From positions 3,677,001 to 3,741,000 of the forward strand of contig NZ_AP019749.1 of assembly GCF_006740045.1 (NCBI RefSeq): DNA of 64,000 bases, given 5' to 3'. The stretch comes from Comamonas terrigena NBRC 13299. GTDB taxonomy: Bacteria > Pseudomonadota > Gammaproteobacteria > Burkholderiales > Burkholderiaceae_C. The notes below the pieces were generated by a model. That model saw nothing but the letters and a program-made list of their open reading frames with translations. It searched no databases and was not told the DNA's origin. The position numbers and the translations under genes were made by a program. Positions within the stretch are counted from its first letter, which is position 1. Each line of letters begins with the position of its first letter. Below, in pieces: positions 42,950 to 53,361 of the stretch.

Positions 42950-44125
42950 TTATTGGGCCACCAGACGCCACAGCGAGGTGACTTCCTGGGCACGGGCGCT
43001 GTGCAGCGCATCGTGGGCATCCTGGACCTTGCCATGGTGGGGACGGGTGTCCAGCTTGCCGGCGACGGCAAGACCGGCCTCGGCAATCCAGGTTTCGAGC
43101 TGTGCACGGCTGCGCAGGCCCAGATGCTCGGCCAGATCGGACAGGATCAGCCAGCCTTCACCCTGCGGTGCCAGATGGGCGCGCAGACCTTGCAGAAAAC
43201 CGCGCAGCATGCGGCTGTCGGGGTCGTAGACCGACTGCTCCAGCGTGGTCGTGGCCTTGCCCGGCAGCCAGGGCGGGTTGCAGACGATCAGGCCGGCCTT
43301 TCCTTCGGGGAACAGGTCGCAGGTCTGCAGATCCACTTGGTCGCTCAGCCCCATGCGGCGGAAGTTGTCCTTGGCGCAGGAGATGGCGCGGGGCGACAGG
43401 TCAGTGGCCACCACGCGCTGCACGCCACGCTGCAGCAGCAGCGCCGACAGCACGCCGGTTCCCACGCCAATGTCGAAAGCCAGGGCTTCGCCGGCTTCCG
43501 GCAGCGGGGCTTCGGCCACCAGATCCAGGTACTCGCCCCGCACCGGAGAGAACACACCGTAGTGCGCATGCACACGGACATCGTCCCCCAGCAAGGGCAT
43601 GGGCACGCCTTTCTTGCGCCACTCGTGCGCGGCGACCACCCCCAGCAATTCCCGCAAGGCCACCACACGCGGGCCCTTGAGGACGGCAGCCGCCCCCCAG
43701 GCTTCGTTGAAGGCCAGCCGCCAATCGGGCGCGCGGCGCAGCGAGATGACGTAGTCGGGCTGCACCACCACCAGCAGGCTGTTCAGCACGCGGGCGCGCT
43801 GGGCCTGGGACTGGCGGTACAGGTGAAAGGCATGGGGAAAGGTGGGCGCATCGGCCTGGGCTCCGGCCTGGCGCCGCTGGTGCCGGGCCTTGGCAGACTC
43901 GGCACGCACCGGCTTGTCCAGACGGCGCTTGAGCGCGTCCAGCAGGTGGCGGGCGTTCTGGAAGTCGCCCTGCCACAGCAGGGAAGTGCCTTCACAGGCC
44001 AGGCGATAGGCGGTATCCGCGGGCAGACTGTCGTCCACCACTTGCAGCCGGCGCGGTGCCGGGGCACCGCTTTCGCTGTGCCATGCTGCCTGGAAATCCT
44101 TGCCCTGGTGTTGCCATTGCAGCAT
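42950..44125 (-). CDS. Class I SAM-dependent methyltransferase, PrmC/RlmG-like
   Basis: 391 residues. The SAM-binding motif I is FDIGVGTGVLSALLL, motif II ATDLSPRAISCAKDNF, and the amino-methyltransferase motif IV is VCNPPWLPG (NPPW). This last is typical of N-methylation of glutamine, adenine or guanine, so a ribosomal-protein, release-factor or rRNA guanine target is possible. The N-terminal 190 residues form a separate domain without a recognised motif, though the DAPTFPHAFHLYRQSQAQRARVLNSLLVV segment looks conserved. I chose the ATG at 44125; a GTG three codons earlier is possible. Confidence 0.82.
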   Translation of the reverse strand: MLQWQHQGKDFQAAWHSESGAPAPRRLQVVDDSLPADTAYRLACEGTSLLWQGDFQNARHLLDALKRRLDKPVRAESAKARHQRRQAGAQADAPTFPHAFHLYRQSQAQRARVLNSLLVVVQPDYVISLRRAPDWRLAFNEAWGAAAVLKGPRVVALRELLGVVAAHEWRKKGVPMPLLGDDVRVHAHYGVFSPVRGEYLDLVAEAPLPEAGEALAFDIGVGTGVLSALLLQRGVQRVVATDLSPRAISCAKDNFRRMGLSDQVDLQTCDLFPEGKAGLIVCNPPWLPGKATTTLEQSVYDPDSRMLRGFLQGLRAHLAPQGEGWLILSDLAEHLGLRSRAQLETWIAEAGLAVAGKLDTRPHHGKVQDAHDALHSARAQEVTSLWRLVAQ

Positions 44126-44165
44126 GGGGTGCACTTTCTGGGCTGAACAGCCCGCAAACGAAGAT

Positions 44166-44687
44166 TTAGCTCAAGGCGCGCTTGAGGCGCACTTCCTCGA
44201 TCTTGACACCACCGACGACCGCGGTCTTGGCCGTGGTCATCTCGCGCTTGAAGCCGGCGGACTCGTGAAAGCGCAGAGCGCGTTCATTGCGCAGCGGCAC
44301 CCAGCAGGTGACGTTGGTGCAGCCTTCTTCGACCAGACCGTCACGGGCGGCATCCCACAGGGCCACGCCCACGCCTTGGTCCCAATGGGTCGGGGCCGCG
44401 TAGATGGCCCAGATCTCACCGGTGGTCTGGCGCGACTTCTCGTCACGGGAACGGTCAAAACCGACAAAGCCCACGATCTTGTCGCCATCAATGGCAACCT
44501 GCACCTGGGGCTCACAATATTCAATGGCCTCGCGCCAATAGGCCTGGCGCTTCTCTACCGACGACATGGCCTTCAATTGGTCGTCTGGCACGATACCTCG
44601 GTAAACCTCCTGGGCGGACGAAGTGTGGATCTGTGCGATGGCCTTCGCATCGCGAAGCGTAGCGGGACGGACCTGGTAACTGGACAT
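44166..44687 (-). CDS. GNAT-family N-acetyltransferase
   Basis: 173 residues. YQVRPATLRDAKAIAQIHTSSAQEVYRGIVPDDQL is a typical GNAT N-terminus. Motif A is EIWAIYAAPTHWDQGVGVALWDAA, binding acetyl-CoA through the Q-x-x-G-x-G/A-like loop, and motif B is VPLRNERALRFHESAGFKRE. The substrate is unknown; the RGIVPDDQL segment is common in acetyltransferases of small amines or peptides. The ATG at 44687 starts the domain. Confidence 0.88.
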   Translation of the reverse strand: MSSYQVRPATLRDAKAIAQIHTSSAQEVYRGIVPDDQLKAMSSVEKRQAYWREAIEYCEPQVQVAIDGDKIVGFVGFDRSRDEKSRQTTGEIWAIYAAPTHWDQGVGVALWDAARDGLVEEGCTNVTCWVPLRNERALRFHESAGFKREMTTAKTAVVGGVKIEEVRLKRALS

Positions 44688-44997
44688 GGAAAGCGAAACG
44701 AAAACAGCAGTTGAAAAACGAAAGGTCGCAATTGTCTGTGAAACGCTCCGCAGACGCACGCCCTAATGTTGTAGCCATTTGCACCAGTACGGCTGTAGAG
44801 CCCTTCTTGCCGTGGTATAGCGGATGTGATAGCGCCTGTTTCAGACCCACAGCCCGCTGGCCTGCCATGGGCCTTGCAGCCGCGGAATCACGGAGCGCGC
44901 CCCTGAAGACAGCTGCCGGCCCCGCCCTGGGCCGTGCGCTGGCGCCCCGAATCGGCGCAGCGGAACGCCCGCCACACCGCGGCAAGCGCTGCGTGCG
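44688..44997. other. 310-bp intergenic region
   Basis: Lies between the GNAT start and the aldehyde dehydrogenase stop, both on the minus strand. The part next to the GNAT gene (44688-44760) is AT-richer and must contain its promoter. The rest is GC-rich with no recognised gene, repeat or terminator. Confidence 0.4.
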
Positions 44998-46434
44998 TCA
45001 CACCCATCGGCGCAGCAGGGCCATGATCTTGTCGAAGCGGGCGCCATAGGGCGGGTACAGCCACTGCACGGCAGACCAGCGCCCCTGCAGGCACACCGCC
45101 TTCTGGTGCGAAAAGCGCAGGAACCCCTGCTCGCCATGGTAGGCGCCCCAGCCGCTGTCTCCCACACCGCCAAAAGGCAGATTGTCATGGGCCACATGCA
45201 GCAGGGTGTCATTCACCGTGACACCGCCGCTCACGGTACGGCGCAGCACGGTGTCGCGCGCCTTTTCGTCCTTGCCGAACCAGTACAGCGCCAGCGGGCG
45301 CGGCCCGGCATTGATGGCGGCAATGGCATCGTCCAGCCGGTCATAGGGCACCACGGGCAGGATGGGGCCGAAGATCTCCTCCTGCATCAGCGTCATCGTG
45401 GGCTGTACATTCCACACCAGGGTGGGCAGCATCTGGCGCTGTGCGGCATCCCCCCAGCTGGGGGCCGCCGCCTGCTGCCCCAGGGCAGGGTCAATCACCT
45501 GCACCTGGGCCCCCAGGCTCTGGGCCTGCTGCAGCAGATTGCGCAGCCGCACCAGGTGGCGCTGGTGGATGATGGAGGCGTAATCCGGGTTGCCCACGAT
45601 GCGCGGGAACAGCTGCGCCACCGCCTGGCGGTAGGCCTGTTCGAAAGCCGCCTCCTGCCCACGGGGCAGCAGCACGTAGTCGGGCGCAATGCAGGTCTGG
45701 CCGGCATTGAGCAGCTTGCCATGGGCCACGCGCAGCGCCGCCTGTGCCATGTCGCAGTCGGAAGCCAGGATGCAGGGCGACTTTCCTCCCAGCTCCAGGG
45801 TCGTCGGCGTCAGGTGCACAGCCGCGGCCTGGGCCACGCGCCGGCCCACTGCGGTGGAGCCGGTGAACATCAAATGGTCGAAATGCAGGCCGGCAAACTG
45901 GCTGGACAGATAGCTGTCGCCCTGGACCACGCAGAACTCGTCCGGAGCAAAGTACTGCTCGACCGCCGCCGCCAGCTGGGCCGCGGTGTGCGGCGCCAGT
46001 TCGCTGGGTTTGAGCATCACGCGGTTGCCCGCAGCCAGCGCGGTGATGGCCGGGCCCAGCGACAGCTGCAGCGGGTAGTTCCAGGGGGAAATGATGCCCA
46101 CCACGCCCAGCGGCTGGCGCTCGATGCGCGCACGCGCCGGCAGCAGGTGCAGCGGGGTCCAGACGTGGCGGGGGCGCATCCAGCGCTCCAGCCTGCGCAG
46201 TGCCTGCTTGAGCTGGGATCGCAGCACCAGCAGGTCGGCAAACTCGGTCAGCTGCGGCGAACGGATGCCAAAGTCGGCCTGCACGGCTGCGGTGAGCACG
46301 GGGCCATGCTCGTCCAGCATGCGCTGCACGCGCAGCAAACGCTCCTTGCGCAACATGGCCGGCACTTCCAGGTGCTGGCGACTGGCCAGGTATTGCAGGT
46401 CGAAAGCCTGTTGCAGGGGGGAAACTGGGTTCAT
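44998..46434 (-). CDS. Coniferyl-aldehyde-dehydrogenase-like enzyme
   Basis: 478 residues of the class-3 ALDH type with a hydrophobic, short C-terminus. PLGVVGIISPWNYPLQLSLGP contains the catalytic Asn, TTLELGGKSPCIL the general-base Glu and NAGQTCIAPDYV the nucleophile Cys. LPFGGVGDSGWGAYHGEQGFLRFSHQKAV closes the domain. The sequence is like coniferyl aldehyde dehydrogenases, which oxidise lignin-derived or long-chain aldehydes to acids. The ATG at 46434 starts MNPVSPLQQAFD. It has no catabolic neighbours, so the true substrate may be a fatty aldehyde. Confidence 0.87.
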   Translation of the reverse strand: MNPVSPLQQAFDLQYLASRQHLEVPAMLRKERLLRVQRMLDEHGPVLTAAVQADFGIRSPQLTEFADLLVLRSQLKQALRRLERWMRPRHVWTPLHLLPARARIERQPLGVVGIISPWNYPLQLSLGPAITALAAGNRVMLKPSELAPHTAAQLAAAVEQYFAPDEFCVVQGDSYLSSQFAGLHFDHLMFTGSTAVGRRVAQAAAVHLTPTTLELGGKSPCILASDCDMAQAALRVAHGKLLNAGQTCIAPDYVLLPRGQEAAFEQAYRQAVAQLFPRIVGNPDYASIIHQRHLVRLRNLLQQAQSLGAQVQVIDPALGQQAAAPSWGDAAQRQMLPTLVWNVQPTMTLMQEEIFGPILPVVPYDRLDDAIAAINAGPRPLALYWFGKDEKARDTVLRRTVSGGVTVNDTLLHVAHDNLPFGGVGDSGWGAYHGEQGFLRFSHQKAVCLQGRWSAVQWLYPPYGARFDKIMALLRRWV

Positions 46435-46558
46435 GCGTGGCCGTGCATCCTGTGAAACCACCGCTTGCCGGTGGGAGTCCCTGTCGCGGCCAGCCATGCT
46501 GGCCCTCTCTGTTGCCAAAGCCCACCAGCGCCATGGCACTGGTGGAAGCAACAGAATA

Positions 46559-46939
46559 TCAGCGCACTTCGCGCGGCTGCACGTCGGTGATGTCGCGTGC
46601 CGCACTGGCCAGCACGCCACTGCGCTTGCTGTCGGCACCGTCGGTGCTGTCAGCGGCATCATGGGCTGCGCCGCCGGCCGCACCGGCCATGGTGCTGGCC
46701 CAGCCGCTGCTGCGGTACATGCCCCAAGAGGTGCCAGGGCGCATCGTGGGCATGACCCAGGGCATCACCGGGCGACCGGTGAGCCGGGCCCACAGCGCAC
46801 GGGCGCCCCAGGCCAGGGCCAGCAGGCTGGCGACGGCAAGCAGACACAGAAAGAACACCGCACCTGCCGCAAGGAGGAAGATGCGGACAGCCCAGCGGGC
46901 TGCCGTGTGTGCGAAATCGTTCAAAACATCACCTTTCAT
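46559..46939 (-). CDS. Small membrane protein of unknown function
   Basis: 126 residues. One strongly hydrophobic segment (FLLAAGAVFFLCLLAVASLLALAW, about 21-44) is followed by a basic stretch and a hydrophilic, Gly/Ala/Asp-rich tail. It is probably a single-pass inner-membrane protein with its tail in the cytoplasm. It starts 20 bp after the clpB stop, so it may be cotranscribed with clpB. No family was recognised. Confidence 0.6.
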   Translation of the reverse strand: MKGDVLNDFAHTAARWAVRIFLLAAGAVFFLCLLAVASLLALAWGARALWARLTGRPVMPWVMPTMRPGTSWGMYRSSGWASTMAGAAGGAAHDAADSTDGADSKRSGVLASAARDITDVQPREVR

Positions 46940-46959
46940 GTGTGCCGGCGGGCCTCAGC

Positions 46960-49575
<2,616 letters not shown>

Positions 49576-49619
49576 GGTTGCAAAGCTTTCTCAACAGCAA
49601 AGTATTAGGACTGCATTTC

Positions 49620-49647
49620 ACGTGGGGACATTTCAGCCGCCTTCAAG
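49620..49647 (-). promoter_or_regulatory. Sigma-32 heat-shock promoter of clpB
   Basis: On the minus strand, -35 CTTGAA (49642-49647) and -10 CCCCACGT (49620-49627) are separated by 14 bases. This is a near-consensus RpoH promoter (CTTGAA, 13-17 bp, CCCCATNT), 45 bp upstream of the clpB start. Confidence 0.85.
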
Positions 49648-49676
49648 GCGCCTGTCCCGCTCGGTCCGGCGAACGC

Positions 49677-49690
49677 TTGACCTGGATCAA
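49677..49690. promoter_or_regulatory. FNR/DNR-type box upstream of clpB
   Basis: TTGACCTGGATCAA fits TTGAY-N4-RTCAA exactly, and the palindrome extends to GCTTGA-N6-TCAAGC (49675-49692). Its centre is about 70 bp upstream of the predicted clpB transcription start, where a class I FNR site could work. No other start codon lies close by. Confidence 0.6.
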
Positions 49691-49982
49691 GCTCGCCGCA
49701 CCTGCGTCCACCCCCACCGGACTGCACTGTGCCGGGCCGGTACGCCATTGTCTGTCAGCCAAAAGAGCGGTCTGCCGGCCCGCCACCCGGTCCAACCTAT
49801 CTTAGGGGCGAGACCACGCCCCGCCCACGGCTCCCGATGCAGGAACTGCCTGCCTGCATGCATGCACCCTGGGTTTGACGCATTTTCATGCGCCACCACC
49901 AGGCAGCATGGGCGGCAACAGCTATCGACCTCGGAGCATGGCCCGCATCCTGCCGGCAGACAGCCCGGCGCCGGCGCGGCCG
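49691..49982. other. Intergenic region between moaE stop and the FNR box
   Basis: About 290 bp after the moaE stop with no gene recognised. It is GC-rich and contains no T-run terminator; the only structured elements in the moaE-clpB gap are the FNR-type box and the heat-shock promoter at its clpB end. Confidence 0.4.
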
Positions 49983-50477
49983 TCAGGCCCAGCGGGCCAG
50001 GGCCTGCTCGTCGCTGACCCGCGCATCCACCCAGCGGGCGCCGTCGGCCGTCTGCTCTTTCTTCCAGAACGGCGCTTCGGACTTGAGGTAGTCCATGATG
50101 AACTCGCAGGCCTGAAAAGCCATTCCCCGGTGGGCCGAGGTGACGGCCACCAGCACGATCTGGTCCATGGGCGCGAGCGGCCCGACGCGGTGGATGACCT
50201 TGGCCGCATGGATACCGAAGCGCGCCACCGCACGGTCGATGATGGCTTCGATGCTTTTTTCGGTCATGCCCGGGTAGTGCTCCAGCTCCATGGCCGAGAC
50301 GGCGTCACCTCCATTGCGGTCGCGCACCGTCCCCACAAAGCTGCACACCGCGCCCACGCCCGCATCGCCCGCCCGCAGGGCGGCGACTTCGATCCCCAGG
50401 TCGAAGTCCTGGGTCTGGATGACCACGCGCGCAGCAGGCGGGTGCGCGGTCAGGGGTGCGGTGCGGGCAGAGGACAT
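49983..50477 (-). CDS. moaE: Molybdopterin synthase catalytic subunit MoaE
   Basis: 164 residues. [38 protein letters not shown] core (here [11 protein letters not shown]...), [49 protein letters not shown] is diagnostic; the Lys residues near FWKKE line the active site. It transfers sulfur from MoaD thiocarboxylate to cyclic pyranopterin phosphate to give molybdopterin. I chose the ATG at 50477. It belongs with moaD, moeA and mobB a few kb upstream on the same strand, although other genes intervene. Confidence 0.94.
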   Translation of the reverse strand: MSSARTAPLTAHPPAARVVIQTQDFDLGIEVAALRAGDAGVGAVCSFVGTVRDRNGGDAVSAMELEHYPGMTEKSIEAIIDRAVARFGIHAAKVIHRVGPLAPMDQIVLVAVTSAHRGMAFQACEFIMDYLKSEAPFWKKEQTADGARWVDARVSDEQALARWA

Positions 50478-50595
50478 GCCCACGATTGTCGCAGCAGCCC
50501 CGGCCCCAATTCCACCCCGGCTGCATGCCCCACCGGCACGCGGTAGCATTGCCGCCCCGGGGCGCTGCTCCGCTGCCCCCCTTGAGTCGACCCGT

Positions 50596-50850
50596 ATGGC
50601 CACCGAAACCATCCACACGCTGGAGTACATGCTCTACCCCTCGCCGCGCAATGAGCACCGCATCATCTTTGAGCACCAGAGCTTTGTGCCGCACATGTAC
50701 ACGCTGATCCACCTGCCCGACTACGGCTTCCGCGGCAAGGCCACGCTGTTTTCGGCCCAGCGCAAGAGCGACGGCAAGCAGGGCCAGCTGGTGACCTGCG
50801 AGCTGGCCGAGGATCTGGTGCGCTTTGAGCGCCTGTTCGAACCCGATTGA
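50596..50850 (+). CDS. Hypothetical protein
   Basis: 84 residues, soluble, no signal peptide. ETIHTLEYMLYPSPRNEHRIIFEHQSFVPHMYTLIHLPDYGFRGKATLF and an acidic end (ELAEDLVRFERLFEPD) suggest a small folded domain. No known motif was recognised. It is transcribed on the plus strand, divergent from moaE, and is followed 19 bp later by another small gene. Confidence 0.6.
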   Translation: MATETIHTLEYMLYPSPRNEHRIIFEHQSFVPHMYTLIHLPDYGFRGKATLFSAQRKSDGKQGQLVTCELAEDLVRFERLFEPD

Positions 50851-50869
50851 GCCCTGGATTCCGATTGCC

Positions 50870-51196
50870 ATGGACGACACCAGCCAAATCCAGCCCCCCG
50901 ACAGCTTTGCCGCGCTGTTCCGCAGCCGCGCCGGCGTGCTCAAGACGCCCATCGCCGAAGTGGTGGCCCGCTACGAGTTGTGCGAAGACCTGGCCTGCCA
51001 CCTGGTGGAGCAGGCGCAGACGCTGTACTACAGCGGCAATTCCAGCGAGGAAGGCGTGCTGCTGGGCTTTCACGCGGGCCTGAGCGACGAAGGCTCGGTG
51101 GTCAGCCCTGCCGAGGCCGGCTGGGTGGTGCAGCGCCTGGCCGAGCTGCTGGAATGGCGTGCACCGCAGCTGCCGCCCCCGGTGGCCGCCGCCTGA
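50870..51196 (+). CDS. Hypothetical protein
   Basis: 108 residues, acidic and probably helical. DSFAALFRSRAGVLKTPIAEVVARYELCEDLACHLVEQAQTLYYSGNSSEEGVLLGFHAGL shows two Cys and no membrane segment. VVSPAEAGWVVQRLAELLEW follows. It is cotranscribed with the preceding small gene. I chose the ATG at 50870 over an earlier in-frame start lying inside that gene. No function can be assigned. Confidence 0.58.
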   Translation: MDDTSQIQPPDSFAALFRSRAGVLKTPIAEVVARYELCEDLACHLVEQAQTLYYSGNSSEEGVLLGFHAGLSDEGSVVSPAEAGWVVQRLAELLEWRAPQLPPPVAAA

Positions 51197-51251
51197 GCGA
51201 TCCGGCACGGGCTGCAGCCCGGAGGGCGGCCCAAGGCTGCCCTGGCGCGGC

Positions 51252-51758
51252 TCACCCTGTTCCCACGGAGGCGCGCAGACGCTGCCACGCCAGCCCCCGC
51301 CAGACCGGCGTGCCATAGGCTGCCACCAGATCGTGCCCGGCTGCAGCCCAGCCGGGATCGGCCGGATTCACGCCCAGCGCCTCGATGAAAGGCGCCTGCA
51401 CAATGAAGCACTGGCGCCGGTAAGGCAGCAAAAAGCCTTCGCCCAGCTGCTGCAGCACGGCCTGTGCCTGCACATAGCTGCTGAACCAGAGGTTCAGCAG
51501 CATTCCGGTACGCGGCGCATGCCAGAAGCTGCCCATGTCATCCCCGGGCAAGGCCAGGCCGGACAGCACGCGGCGTGCGTGCTCCCAGTCGGTAAAGCCC
51601 TGCCCGCGGGCCACCTCGTGCAAGGCATCGCGCAAGCGCTCCGCACCGGCCAGCCCTTCGCGGCGCGCCCGGTTCAGCCGCACACGGGCACGCACCTTGA
51701 GTTCGTCCACCAGGGCCTGCTCCGCCAGCGTGTGCGGCGCCATGTCCCGCATCGTCAT
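51252..51758 (-). CDS. Hypothetical protein coupled to a MarR-type gene
   Basis: 168 residues, soluble. The N-terminus is helical and basic (LVDELKVRARVRLNRARREG); GFTDWEHARRVLSGL then resembles a DNA- or protein-binding helix pair. The second half (NLWFSSYVQAQAVLQQLGEGFLLPYRRQCFIVQAPFIEALGV) looks like a small alpha/beta domain. Its ATG overlaps the stop of the MarR-type gene (ATGA at 51755-51758). It is the last of a three-gene coupled set. No family was recognised with certainty. Confidence 0.6.
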   Translation of the reverse strand: MTMRDMAPHTLAEQALVDELKVRARVRLNRARREGLAGAERLRDALHEVARGQGFTDWEHARRVLSGLALPGDDMGSFWHAPRTGMLLNLWFSSYVQAQAVLQQLGEGFLLPYRRQCFIVQAPFIEALGVNPADPGWAAAGHDLVAAYGTPVWRGLAWQRLRASVGTG

Positions 51759-52174
51759 CGCATCCCCCGCACCGCAAGGGCCAGTTGCTCCAGCAGCGGC
51801 AGGCAGACCGCGACACGGTCGGCCTCCACGCCCGGGGCCTGCAAGGCGCGGGCATAGGCGGCTTCCACCGTCTGTCGCGCCTCCACCAGCAACTGGCGGC
51901 CCGCCGGGCGCAGCCGCACCCGTCCGTCCACACGCTCGAGCAGACCGGTCTTCTCCATGGGCAGCACCTGGCGCAGTGTGGGCACCATGGGCTGCAGCAG
52001 TGCGCGGGCCAAGGCCGGCAGGGCCAGACCCGGGGTGGCCTCCAGGGCCTGCAGCAGGTGGTAGCCCCCCAGACTCAGCCCATGCCAGTCGCCCAGGCGT
52101 TCATCTAGGCGCTGTTGCAGCACGGCATGGGCACGATGCAAGGCAGCTCCAAAGTACAGTGCGGCCGCGCTCAT
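51755..52174 (-). CDS. MarR-like winged-helix transcriptional regulator
   Basis: 139 residues: an N-terminal dimerisation helix (LYFGAALHRAHAVLQQRLDERLG), then a winged helix (LSLGGYHLLQALEATPGLALPALARALLQPMVPTLRQVLPMEKTGLLERVDGRVRLRPAGRQLL, about 30-95) and C-terminal helices. This is the MarR layout, although the recognition helix is unusual (PMVPTLRQVL). It overlaps by four bases both the GIY-YIG gene before it and the unknown gene after it, so it probably regulates this small operon. Confidence 0.72.
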   Translation of the reverse strand: MSAAALYFGAALHRAHAVLQQRLDERLGDWHGLSLGGYHLLQALEATPGLALPALARALLQPMVPTLRQVLPMEKTGLLERVDGRVRLRPAGRQLLVEARQTVEAAYARALQAPGVEADRVAVCLPLLEQLALAVRGMR

Positions 52175-52545
52175 GGCTGGCCTCCAGGGGCGCACGCAGC
52201 GGCCTGCAGCTCGCCCTGCCACAGCGCCAGCAAGGCCTGCAGTTCGGCCTCGTAATCAAAATCCGGATCGGCGCGCTCTTTCACACGGTCCAGCACCGCA
52301 AAGGAAAACGCCGCTTCGCCATGGCGGGCCCAGGCCTGGGCCAGTGCGGCATCGCGCGCGGTGCCGTGGGCCAGCTCAAACCGCAAGCGGTTGAGCGTGC
52401 CATCCACATTGCGGCTGGCGCCCAGGCACAGCAGCCCTGCGGCTTCGCAGCGCACGGCATAAATGCCCAAAGGAGGGAAAATTTGCTTGTAGTCCTGCAC
52501 CCGCGCGCGCCGCGCCTGGGAGGAAAGCAGAAGAGAAACTGTCAT
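52171..52545 (-). CDS. GIY-YIG-like nuclease-family protein
   Basis: 124 residues. The GIY motif is present (PPLGIYAVRCEAAG), but the second YIG tripeptide is replaced by CLG. The helix that usually supplies Arg and metal-binding Glu reads SRNVDGTLNRLRFELAHGT, so an Arg and a Glu are available. The N-terminal QDYKQIFPPLG segment is typical of a small stand-alone branch of the family. Nuclease activity is uncertain. It is the first gene of the overlapping trio with the MarR-like gene. I chose the ATG at 52545. Confidence 0.7.
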   Translation of the reverse strand: MTVSLLLSSQARRARVQDYKQIFPPLGIYAVRCEAAGLLCLGASRNVDGTLNRLRFELAHGTARDAALAQAWARHGEAAFSFAVLDRVKERADPDFDYEAELQALLALWQGELQAAACAPGGQP

Positions 52546-52750
52546 GACAGGGCTCCAGGTTGCATGCACAGCCCCCCGCGCTGGGCCCGTACGGCAACCA
52601 TGTCTGTCAGAACATGCAATGCGTCAAAACAGGGGTGAGAGCCTCTTGTGCGGGCAGGCGCCCCCTTGGCACCTGGAACGCAGATTGTAGAGCCCCACCG
52701 CGAAAGCTGCAGCAGCAGGCGCCGGCTCCCGCGCGCCCTCCCCGCGTGCC

Positions 52751-53089
52751 TTACTTCGCGCCGGACTCCGCCGCCCAGTCGGCATAGCGGTTCAGAATGC
52801 GCTGCACCTGCCCATGGGTCCAGGGGCCGCCCTTGGCGGCGGCAATGCCGCGCTCGTTCAGCACCTCGGCCATCTTCCGGTGGGTCAGGCCCTGGGCCAC
52901 CAGCTCGGCAAACAGGGCCGCATGCTGCCGGGCAAAGGCATCGGCCGCGCTTTTGCGCTTTTCCACGGTGGCGCGGATGTTGTCGGCACCGGCCTTGCCC
53001 AGCTGCACGCCGCGTGCCTTGGCTTCGCTCAGGGCCAGCCGCGTGCGGGCGCTGATGGCGGCGTCCACGTCCTTGGGGGTCTCGCTCAT
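52751..53089 (-). CDS. Orphan serine-recombinase C-terminal-like DNA-binding protein
   Basis: 112 residues. LALSEAKARGVQLGKAG, then a charged helical region, then LVAQGLTHRKMAEVLNERGIAAAKGGPWTHGQVQRILNRY closely follow the hinge helix and recombinase helix-turn-helix of resolvase/invertase-type enzymes (…EAKARGVKLG…, LNARGI.T..GG.W....V..IL.R). The catalytic N-terminal domain with its Ser is missing, so it cannot recombine DNA. It may be a domesticated regulator or a remnant. It lies 10 bp after moaD on the same strand, so it is probably cotranscribed. I chose the ATG at 53089. Confidence 0.7.
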   Translation of the reverse strand: MSETPKDVDAAISARTRLALSEAKARGVQLGKAGADNIRATVEKRKSAADAFARQHAALFAELVAQGLTHRKMAEVLNERGIAAAKGGPWTHGQVQRILNRYADWAAESGAK

Positions 53090-53099
53090 GTGCAAGCTC

Positions 53100-53351
53100 T
53101 CAACCGCCGGTCACCGGCGGGAAGAAAGCCACTTCATCGCCGGCTTTCAGTGGTGCATCGGCGCTGCACATGTCCTGGTTCAAGGCCATGCGCACGGCCT
53201 TGCCATGGGCCAGGGCCTGGGCGGCGGCGGGGCCGCGGGCCATCAGTTCGTCGCGCAGCGCGCCCACGGTGGCGGCAGCGGTGTCCAGCGCTTCGCTGCC
53301 GCTGCCCATGGCTTCGCGGATGGACGCAAAGTAGCGCACGGTGATATTCAT
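53100..53351 (-). CDS. moaD: Molybdopterin synthase sulfur carrier subunit MoaD
   Basis: 83 residues with a ubiquitin-like fold: MNITVRYFASIREAMGSGSEAL opens and GDEVAFFPPVTGG closes the protein. The terminal GG is the site of thiocarboxylation by MoeB. It partners MoaE. It is 10 bp downstream of moeA. The ATG at 53351 is the conserved start. Confidence 0.94.
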   Translation of the reverse strand: MNITVRYFASIREAMGSGSEALDTAAATVGALRDELMARGPAAAQALAHGKAVRMALNQDMCSADAPLKAGDEVAFFPPVTGG

Positions 53352-53361
53352 GGAATTGTCC

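Noticed and set aside
52751..53089. Active site-specific recombinase or mobile-element remnant with attachment sites
   Set aside because: The catalytic domain is missing and no inverted repeats, direct repeats or transposase genes were seen around it.
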